Positions 1 through 7,332 of a DNA stretch of 46,735 bases are shown here, one piece after another. The notes below the pieces were generated by a model. The model did not search any database, was not told where the DNA came from, and worked only from the letters and a program-made list of their open reading frames with translations. Made by a program: the position numbers and the translations under genes. Numbering within the stretch: the stretch's first letter is position 1; every line of letters begins with the position of its first letter. The DNA comes from Candidatus Kerfeldbacteria bacterium (GTDB lineage Bacteria > Patescibacteriota > Patescibacteriia > UBA9570). The stretch covers positions 1-46,735 of the forward strand of contig JACPGK010000033.1 in NCBI GenBank assembly GCA_016182495.1, given 5' to 3'.

Positions 1-125
1 ACCTGTTATGGGGAGTGACTGATGCCATCCTGCACGACAAAACTACCAAGAAAACCATCAAACTGCGTTCGCCAGTGAATGATGAGCTAAAAAAACTGCT
101 ACGGAAATTGGGTGTGCCATACTAA
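1..125 (+). CDS. 3' end of a truncated CDS (C-terminus ...KLRSPVNDELKKLLRKLGVPY*)
   Basis: Open frame from the window edge to TAA at 123-125; convergent with the TrmB-like gene. Confidence 0.45.
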   Translation, partial: LLWGVTDAILHDKTTKKTIKLRSPVNDELKKLLRKLGVPY

Positions 126-799
126 TTGGCAGAAGTCAGGACGGAAAAAATAATCAAGGTATCGCCATACATCATATTATCGGTTTGCAAAAAGGCCCCA
201 TCGTTGTGAATTAAGCGAATGTCATGATTCGGATTTAGGCGGCGCGATGCTCGGTAGTAACGGCGCGTTTCTGGATCATCATTACCAATTTCGCGAATGG
301 CATTGCGTGATCGGGCCATCATATTATAAAAATAATCAATCACTTCAATTTCAAAATTGGCCACGGCATCTTTTAACGATCCAAAAATCAATAACTCTTC
401 ACCGGGATGATGTGATAAGTACGAAAAAATGGCATTGTACACCGTGCGCACGCCATCTACCCGCTCGGCAATTTTAATGGTTGGTTTTTCAGGGTCAACG
501 TTATAAATCGCTTCCAAACTGGGCAAGATGGCTTGAGCCAACTGTTGTTTAGCCTGAATGTTTCTAATTAATTGCTGGGGTGGCTCGGCCGTAAAAACGG
601 TCCGATTATTTTGAGTGCTTTTATTGACCAAACCCATTTTTTCTAAATCATCTAACACTAAATACACGGTTGGTCGCTTGAGATTCGCCCAGCGGGCAAT
701 TTGTTGCACCGTATTGTGACCTAATTGCAGACAGGTTAAGTACACCCGGCTTTGGTTAAGAGATAAGCCCATAGTAGTTAAATTGGCTTGCAGATCCAT
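122..799 (-). CDS. TrmB-family HTH transcriptional regulator
   Basis: N-terminal winged HTH (MGLSLNQSRVYLTCLQLGHNTVQQIARWANLKRPTVYLVLDDLEKMGLV) typical of TrmB-like regulators. Confidence 0.8.
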   Translation of the reverse strand: MDLQANLTTMGLSLNQSRVYLTCLQLGHNTVQQIARWANLKRPTVYLVLDDLEKMGLVNKSTQNNRTVFTAEPPQQLIRNIQAKQQLAQAILPSLEAIYNVDPEKPTIKIAERVDGVRTVYNAIFSYLSHHPGEELLIFGSLKDAVANFEIEVIDYFYNMMARSRNAIREIGNDDPETRRYYRASRRLNPNHDIRLIHNDGAFLQTDNMMYGDTLIIFSVLTSAN

Positions 800-914
800 A
801 GCCGTAGTATAGCTATTTTTTAAAAAAATGTCAATTATTATGACAACATTTTTTATTATTTTTGGCTAATATTAGTAAAATTATTTTATAATATATCAAT
901 TTATGAAGAATTAA

Positions 915-943
915 TTGACATATACATATCAAACAGCTACAAT
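915..943 (+). promoter_or_regulatory. sigma70-type promoter TTGACA-N17-TACAAT
   Basis: TTGACA 915-920, TACAAT 938-943, ATG at 955. Confidence 0.7.
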
Positions 944-954
944 CGCCCATCACT

Positions 955-1587
955 ATGAAACAGCATATCTACCAATTCCTTGAACAGCCTGCTACCCCAG
1001 CAGCCAAACTAGTGCGTCGGGCTATTGTTATCTTAATTATGATATCGGGCGTGATTATCTATATTGAGTTTGCTCACAATAATTTTTTTGTTCAGCACCA
1101 TAACGTATTTTATAACTTGGAATTAGCCATTGTGCTTATTTTTACAGCTGAATATTTGCTGCGGTTATGGGCAGCACCATCGCGCTGGAAGTTTATTTTT
1201 AATTTTTATAATGTTATCGACCTGTTGGCGATTATACCGTTCTATTTTCATATTCTCAATTCATCGATTTTTCGATCGGTGCGATTACTGCGCTTGGCCC
1301 GCATTAGTAAATTATTCCGTTTGACCAGATTGTTTCGGTTTGCTTGGCTGAAGCGCGCTAACACAGTGAGCCGAGTAGTACAAGAAAACGTTATTAAAAA
1401 TTTGGTAGTGATTATTGCTTTGTATGTGATGGCGCATCCTACCCAAGAATTTTTTCAAGCCGTGCCGGTGGCAGTGTTACCAGATATTTTATTGGCTGTG
1501 AGTGTTTTGGCGGTGGCTGCTATGTTTGGTTTTTTTCGTTATCGTATGGTGAACTCAAACCACACAATACGTTTGATCGATTTTTGA
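955..1587 (+). CDS. Voltage-sensor-like membrane protein (S1-S4 with Arg-rich S4), 5' part of a possibly frameshifted gene
   Basis: TM helices and S4-like SVRLLRLARISKLFRLTRLFRFAW; no TVGYGD-type filter. Confidence 0.65.
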   Translation: MKQHIYQFLEQPATPAAKLVRRAIVILIMISGVIIYIEFAHNNFFVQHHNVFYNLELAIVLIFTAEYLLRLWAAPSRWKFIFNFYNVIDLLAIIPFYFHILNSSIFRSVRLLRLARISKLFRLTRLFRFAWLKRANTVSRVVQENVIKNLVVIIALYVMAHPTQEFFQAVPVAVLPDILLAVSVLAVAAMFGFFRYRMVNSNHTIRLIDF

Positions 1588-1778
1588 TTCACCTGACTAC
1601 CGGTATGTTAATGTTGCCGATTGGGTTGATGTTTTTGATTATCCAAATTGTGTTAACCGTGGAGCTCGAGCGCGCTCCCAAAATTATTGTGGCAACAATT
1701 TGGCTGGTGTATGGCGCCATTGTACTGTGGGATTTTTGGAATGTGCGCCGGGTGGAACAGAAATTGTTGCCCAGTTGA
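1584..1778 (+). CDS. C-terminal membrane segment, likely the continuation of the 955-1587 ORF through a -1 shift
   Basis: Two TM helices; the frame is open back to the T7 run at 1530-1536; the only in-frame start is TTG. Confidence 0.5.
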   Translation: MIHLTTGMLMLPIGLMFLIIQIVLTVELERAPKIIVATIWLVYGAIVLWDFWNVRRVEQKLLPS

Positions 1779-1832
1779 GTTGGCTAGTTCTTTGTTAAGC
1801 TTCCAGGCCATCGCAAAATATGGAGGAGCCAG

Positions 1833-2900
1833 ATGAATCGTCTCCAGCTGTTCCTGACATCTTTGGTTGGGTTGATGTTCGTTGGAGTGGTTGGGCTCAA
1901 GTTGATTGAGCCAGCCGCCACCTGGCACGATGCTGTGCTGTGGATGTTGACGGCTTTTGCGACGTTTGGGATGGATATGTATCCGCCAACGTCGCTGCTG
2001 TCGAAGTATTTCCAGACACTCTTTGTGTTTGCCTCCTTCGTACAAACCGGCTTTGCTCTTACTATCGTTATCCCGCCGTTCTTGCAATGGTGGGAGGCGC
2101 CGCGTAAGGGCCTGGCTACGATAGCCAAAACCAAGCGGGCTAGCTACCTGTTGGTTGGACCGGTGGACTGGGAGAAGGTACTCTCGGTTTATCGTGCCCT
2201 CCAAACACGTAGGCAAAACACCTGTTTGGTGGTGATGTCGGAGACATTCACGGAGATTCCAGAATACTACCGCAACTTAAATATCAAGTTCGTGTATGGG
2301 TCCTTGCGACAGCAAGAAACCTATCAGCGAGCTGGTATCGAGTTTGCGGCGGGAGTATTTGTATGTTCTCCGTCCTACCAAAATCCTGACTCCGATGTGA
2401 TCACGTCGGGGATCGCGCAATGGGTAGAACAGCACCACCCTAGCGTGCGCACCGTAGCCGAGGTTGTCAGCCGTGATAACTTCGACTTATTCGAAGGTAC
2501 CAATGGCGTTGATGCCATTGTGACCTTTGATCCGGTGACGTTACGTCAGGTAGCACAAGTCATCGCCCGGCAATTGCCGCTCGGACAGTGTGTTCGAGTT
2601 GAGGCCAATGTGGTTGATGCTGCTCAACAGCAGGAGCTGGATCGTCAGCTGGCCGAAGTTGGCGTGCAGCAGGGCGATACTGGCGTAAGTGTCAAGGTTA
2701 TCTTGCCCAGAAATCTGGATGATCCCAATGGGTCAGATTTCAGGGTTAAGGCTGATTTGTACCGCGCCCAAGGAACAGAAACTGTTGGCATGTACTTAAG
2801 TGTACTGTCACAGGATCTGTTTGTTGGATGTGCCAAGGTTGTTTGCGCCGACGCGGTGGTAGCCGAAGCGTTGGTGCAAGCGATGCTTGGTGAGGAGTGA
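1833..2900 (+). CDS. Two-TM pore-loop ion channel with TrkA-N/RCK-like C-terminal domain
   Basis: M1, pore helix (TWHDAVLWMLTAFATFGMDMYPPTS), M2, then Rossmann-like RCK segment; strong SD GGAGG before ATG. Confidence 0.7.
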   Translation: MNRLQLFLTSLVGLMFVGVVGLKLIEPAATWHDAVLWMLTAFATFGMDMYPPTSLLSKYFQTLFVFASFVQTGFALTIVIPPFLQWWEAPRKGLATIAKTKRASYLLVGPVDWEKVLSVYRALQTRRQNTCLVVMSETFTEIPEYYRNLNIKFVYGSLRQQETYQRAGIEFAAGVFVCSPSYQNPDSDVITSGIAQWVEQHHPSVRTVAEVVSRDNFDLFEGTNGVDAIVTFDPVTLRQVAQVIARQLPLGQCVRVEANVVDAAQQQELDRQLAEVGVQQGDTGVSVKVILPRNLDDPNGSDFRVKADLYRAQGTETVGMYLSVLSQDLFVGCAKVVCADAVVAEALVQAMLGEE

Positions 2901-2926
2901 GATTCAGTGAAATTCAAGGAGGAGGT

Positions 2927-2957
2927 TCGGCCAGCGCATCTGATGATCACTGGCCGA
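2927..2957 (+). terminator. Hairpin downstream of channel gene
   Basis: Inverted repeat TCGGCCAG (2927-2934) / CTGGCCGA (2950-2957); no T-run, so terminator role is uncertain. Confidence 0.35.
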
Positions 2958-3012
2958 CTCCCTAATATTAGGCAACCCCAGCTGGTTGGCTGGTAACAGT
3001 GAGTATGATTAT

Positions 3013-3429
3013 TCAACTAGCTAACGTAACATCTCCACCCCAGTAACATTTTTTGGTGGTGTGAATGTATACACCGGTGATAGCATGCTTGGTTATTTTT
3101 CCGGTTAAACGGTACCAGGATTTACCCCCGCCTGAATAATCAATTTTTAATTTTCGACTACTGCCCGATTTGGTAATTTTACCACTGCCAAACATAGCCG
3201 AAGCATCCGAGAAGGTGATCACGGCAGTACTGACGGTACCGTTACGTTTTATCTGATTTAACTGTACGGTGAGTATGCCAGTTTGGCCAACTGGACCACA
3301 GCTATCAAAGGTATTCGTCCAGCTGCCAGTATAGGTTTTTTCAAAATTACTGGGTTGTATCGCCAAGGCCGGACTGGTCAGCAATTCAGCCAGTATAATT
3401 GTGGTAATGAGTACAGTAGTAAAACGCAT
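3013..3429 (-). CDS. Secreted hypothetical protein (signal peptide, beta-rich)
   Basis: N-terminal signal peptide MRFTTVLITTIILAELLTSPALA; TATACT box upstream. Confidence 0.55.
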   Translation of the reverse strand: MRFTTVLITTIILAELLTSPALAIQPSNFEKTYTGSWTNTFDSCGPVGQTGILTVQLNQIKRNGTVSTAVITFSDASAMFGSGKITKSGSSRKLKIDYSGGGKSWYRLTGKITKHAITGVYIHTTKKCYWGGDVTLAS

Positions 3430-3485
3430 AGCTATGTATAGTATAGAAGTTCCATAGTATACTTCAAGTATATGACATCAAGCCC

Positions 3486-3842
3486 ATGGAAATTGTAATC
3501 AAACTCATTTTAATTGGCTTGTTCGCTTGGGTAGATTTTATTTTAGTGCGATCAGTGTGGGGTGGAGCACCGTATGCTCCCACTACGCCGCGTAATTTAG
3601 AATTAATGGTTGGCTTGGCTAAACGAGCGATTATACACCAAGGTAGTTACTGGCCAGTTGATCTTAGTCAGTTTTCGATTGTCATGGTATTCGGCAGACA
3701 GCAGATCATGAAGCGGCTAGAAGGTAAATTACAGCGAGAATTATTACCTGGCGCCAGAGTAATCGCCAATACGTTTCCATTTCCTAATTGGCAATCACAG
3801 CACGTTGAACAGCGGGTATACGTGTATTGCTGTGCAGACTAA
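3486..3842 (+). CDS. Hypothetical protein with N-terminal TM segment
   Basis: Complete ORF, one predicted N-terminal TM helix, no recognised family. Confidence 0.5.
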   Translation: MEIVIKLILIGLFAWVDFILVRSVWGGAPYAPTTPRNLELMVGLAKRAIIHQGSYWPVDLSQFSIVMVFGRQQIMKRLEGKLQRELLPGARVIANTFPFPNWQSQHVEQRVYVYCCAD

Positions 3843-3894
3843 CAGGCTTGTGTTACACTAATTGTAATTAAATTTTAGTGTTCTTGGCACAACT

Positions 3895-6800
3895 ATGATT
3901 CAACTTTTTTCCTGGCGGGCTACCTTTATTTGGCTGGTAGTAGCGTTGGCTTTGATCGTATCAGCCGCCCCATTGCGAGCAGTTACTAATCAGCCGGATC
4001 GTTTGTGGCAAAGCACCGAACGTACTGTGCAGAGCTATGATGCCAGTCGAGTGTATGCTACTGATCATATTATTGTGAAAAAAGTGACTGGAGAAGTTGA
4101 GCGTGTAGCCGTAGTCGAAGGTGCCACTGTAGAAAGCACCCTAGATTTATGGGCGAACGATCCAACAACAGCCTTTGCCGAACCTGATGGATTAGTGCGA
4201 GCCTTGGCCCAAGAAACATCCTGGGGCTGGACCACCCTGCAGGCGGGTGAGGCTGCTACCACCAATGGGGCCACTGGTGCCGGGGTGATTGTAGCTGTGG
4301 TTGATACTGGAGTAGATTATAATCACGAAGATTTAGATGCCAACAACTGGGTCAATACTGATGAAAGTGACGGTAATAACGTTGACAATGATAGTAATGG
4401 TTTTGTTGATGATGCTTTAGGCTATGATTTTATTGGTAGTTTGTATACCGCTGTTACTCCCGATAACGATCCGCAAGATGAGCATGGTCATGGTACTCAT
4501 GTGGCTGGCATTATCGCTGCTGAAAATAACACCGTTGGTACTCGTGGGGTAGCGCCATCAGCCACGATTATGCCGGTAAAAGTGCTGGATAGTGAAGGCG
4601 TTGGTTTTGATAGTACGGTAGCTGATGGCATTCGCTATGCGGTTGATAATGGCGCTGATATTATTAATTTAAGTTTAGGCAGCTCATTTGCTTCAAACAC
4701 CGTAAAAGAAGCGGTTGATTATGCCGAAACCAACGGTGTGTTAGTGATTGCCGCGGCTGGCAATAGCGGCACATTTTCTGGTTTATCGTATCCAGCCGGT
4801 TACAGCAATGTGATTTCAGTAGCCGCCAGTAATGAAGATGGCTATAAAGCCTACTATTCTAATTGGGGTAAAATTGATGTGATCGCTCCGGGTGATGATA
4901 TTTTATCAACTACCCCTGGTAATACTTACGATCGTTATTCTGGTACCAGCATGGCGGCTCCACATGTGGCTGGCTTAGCCGCTTTGATTCAACAGAAACA
5001 AGGCCTGACTAATATATACGCCATTCGTCATGCCCTCGAAACCACCACGGATGATTTTGGCACTCAAGTTGGGCCCGATTACGTGACTGGACAAGGCATG
5101 GTGAATGCGCTGTCTGCTACTGGTACCTTGCCGACTGAAGCCTTGGTGTATGCTGATAGTGGTACAGTCGTTGCCGATAGCTCTGATTTAATTACAATAT
5201 ACGCTTCAGTACGCACGGCCGCTGGCGTAGCCGTGACTGGTGATACGGTTACTTGGTCAACTACCAAAGGAACAGTATCGGCTAGTACGAGCACCACCAA
5301 TGCCAATGGGATTGCTAGTATTACTATCACCGCGGATGATGTTGCTGGCTTAGCCGTAGTAACAGCCGATGCCACTACTGCCGCTGCCGCTACTATGCAA
5401 TTTGCTATACTTGATGATACTGTCCAACCGGAAAATATTGGAGTCAGTCCATATACCGAAGGAGAAGAAGAATTGGTTGAAGAAGGCACTGATGAAGAAA
5501 ACAGCGATGAAGTAACTTTAGCCAATGCCAGTAGTGCTACCAGCTTATCAACTAATGTATACAGCGCTGGAGATAAACTAGTAGCGTGGTCGTACCCATT
5601 TGCCCGCGATCGTTTAGCCCATGATGTGACCATGACTTACAGCGTTACCGATCCAGCTGGCACAGCAGTGGCTGATTTATCGGGCACCAGCGAAGAAGTA
5701 ACTGTGGGGCAGCTATTTTGGGGAATATTTTTTGTACCACAAACTCGTATTACTTCTAAGCCACTTACTATTCCCACCACGGCGGCTACCGGAGAATATA
5801 CTCTTACAGTCACTATTAACGATGTTGATTCCAATGAAACGGCTACGCGCACGACCAACTTTTGGGTGAACGATTTACCTGATTTGCTGTTAGTGGATAA
5901 TATGGCTAGCTGCGGTGATACTCCGGTTGAAGGGTGGGATCTTGGTGGTTGGCCAGCCTGTTCGCGCGCCGGGCACGTTTTGGCTGACGAATTGACGGCT
6001 TTGGGATATACAGTAATGCTGTGGAACACGACTGATCTGGGCTATCCAACAGTTGATGATCTAAAATTATTTTCGGCTGTTATTTGGGCTGATGCTGGCT
6101 TAACTGCCGGTGATAGTTATACTCTGCAGACCTATTTAGAGGCTGGTGGTAATGTATTGTTGACTTCTGAACAAACCGCTAGTTACAATGATTACAGTAC
6201 GCCGACTGATTTTCTGTGGAATTATTTACATGCTCGTCGAGTATCTACACTATTTCATCCCGATGCAGTGGTTGGGGTAGCCGACGGCGTGTTCACTGGG
6301 GAAAGCTTCAATATGGATTTTTTTGATTTAAACGGCGATGGTGCTCATACCAGTTTTTATGCGGATGAACTAGAATTAAATGAAGCCGATGAGGCCGAAG
6401 CCATCTTGAGTTATAACGTTGGTCAATCGACTGCCAAAACTGCTGGCGTGCGAGTAGATAACGATACCTATCGAGCGGCGTATTTGGGCTTTGGTCTAGA
6501 ATCCATTAATGATGGCAGTGATAACGCTACTAAGGCCTATGTCCTCACCACGCTGTTGGATTGGTTACTGGGTGATAAGCCAACTATCTCCACTGTCAGT
6601 CCAACTAAAGTGGCTAATAATATAGACCGCACCATTACTATCACCGGAGATAATTTTTCTGTCGTTGGTACAACCGTAGTAAAATTAGGTAATACCAGAT
6701 TAAGCAGTGTCACCGTGCTTAACCGTCAAACTATTCAAGCTATTGTGCCGGCTGGTACCACTGCTAAACAATATAAAGTAAAAGTAATTAATCCGAATGA

Positions 6801-7317
6801 TCAGCGGGTTGGTTTAGCCAATGGGTTGCGGGTGACTAAAGGTGCTCCGATGGTTGATAGTGCTACTCCAGGGTACGCTTCTAATAATGTCGATCGAGTG
6901 ATCACGTTAGCTGGGCAAAATTTTAAAGCCTCATCAAAAGTATTCTTAGGTAAACAACGTTTACATAATGTTACCTTCGATAACGCTAACCAACTACAGG
7001 TGACTATACCGAAAGGTTTTACAGTTGGACAGTATGTTTTAAAAGTAAAAAGTTCTTCGGGTAAAGTTGGTACATTAGCTGATGATTTCACTGTGCGTTA
7101 TGGTTTTACTGAAGAATGGACTAGTGGAGCCAGTGCGGCCGGTGTGTTGGCCCTAGAACGACGCCTGCACATTTATGGTTACTTTAATGATACACCTGAT
7201 AATGATTTCACTGCCACCACCAGTAACGCTCTGCTTCAATTCCAGCACAGTCAGGCAATTACTGAAACCGGCGTTACCGATTTTTTGACTCGTTACTACT
7301 TAAACATCAATCAATAA
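3895..7317 (+). CDS. Secreted S8 subtilisin-like serine protease with Ig-like, IPT/TIG and C-terminal peptidoglycan-binding-like domains
   Basis: Catalytic motifs VAVVDTGVDYNHEDL, HGHGTHVAGI, GTSMAAPHVAG; two repeats PTISTVSPTKVANNIDRTITITGDNF / PMVDSATPGYASNNVDRVITLAGQNF; C-terminal ALERRLHIYGYFN...FQHSQAI. Confidence 0.9.
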   Translation: MIQLFSWRATFIWLVVALALIVSAAPLRAVTNQPDRLWQSTERTVQSYDASRVYATDHIIVKKVTGEVERVAVVEGATVESTLDLWANDPTTAFAEPDGLVRALAQETSWGWTTLQAGEAATTNGATGAGVIVAVVDTGVDYNHEDLDANNWVNTDESDGNNVDNDSNGFVDDALGYDFIGSLYTAVTPDNDPQDEHGHGTHVAGIIAAENNTVGTRGVAPSATIMPVKVLDSEGVGFDSTVADGIRYAVDNGADIINLSLGSSFASNTVKEAVDYAETNGVLVIAAAGNSGTFSGLSYPAGYSNVISVAASNEDGYKAYYSNWGKIDVIAPGDDILSTTPGNTYDRYSGTSMAAPHVAGLAALIQQKQGLTNIYAIRHALETTTDDFGTQVGPDYVTGQGMVNALSATGTLPTEALVYADSGTVVADSSDLITIYASVRTAAGVAVTGDTVTWSTTKGTVSASTSTTNANGIASITITADDVAGLAVVTADATTAAAATMQFAILDDTVQPENIGVSPYTEGEEELVEEGTDEENSDEVTLANASSATSLSTNVYSAGDKLVAWSYPFARDRLAHDVTMTYSVTDPAGTAVADLSGTSEEVTVGQLFWGIFFVPQTRITSKPLTIPTTAATGEYTLTVTINDVDSNETATRTTNFWVNDLPDLLLVDNMASCGDTPVEGWDLGGWPACSRAGHVLADELTALGYTVMLWNTTDLGYPTVDDLKLFSAVIWADAGLTAGDSYTLQTYLEAGGNVLLTSEQTASYNDYSTPTDFLWNYLHARRVSTLFHPDAVVGVADGVFTGESFNMDFFDLNGDGAHTSFYADELELNEADEAEAILSYNVGQSTAKTAGVRVDNDTYRAAYLGFGLESINDGSDNATKAYVLTTLLDWLLGDKPTISTVSPTKVANNIDRTITITGDNFSVVGTTVVKLGNTRLSSVTVLNRQTIQAIVPAGTTAKQYKVKVINPNDQRVGLANGLRVTKGAPMVDSATPGYASNNVDRVITLAGQNFKASSKVFLGKQRLHNVTFDNANQLQVTIPKGFTVGQYVLKVKSSSGKVGTLADDFTVRYGFTEEWTSGASAAGVLALERRLHIYGYFNDTPDNDFTATTSNALLQFQHSQAITETGVTDFLTRYYLNINQ

Positions 7318-7332
7318 ACATCAATCAAGCCG

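Noticed and set aside
1653-2216. 187-aa minus-strand ORF antisense to the channel genes
   Set aside because: No domain signal; overlaps convincing plus-strand coding sequence
2915-2992. 17-aa ORF (MITGRLPNIRQPQLVGW) after AAGGAGGAGG downstream of the channel gene
   Set aside because: SD-to-ATG spacing is too long (about 16 nt) and the ATG lies inside the hairpin loop; no coding support
5079-5633. 184-aa minus-strand ORF inside the S8 protease gene
   Set aside because: Antisense artefact with low-complexity composition
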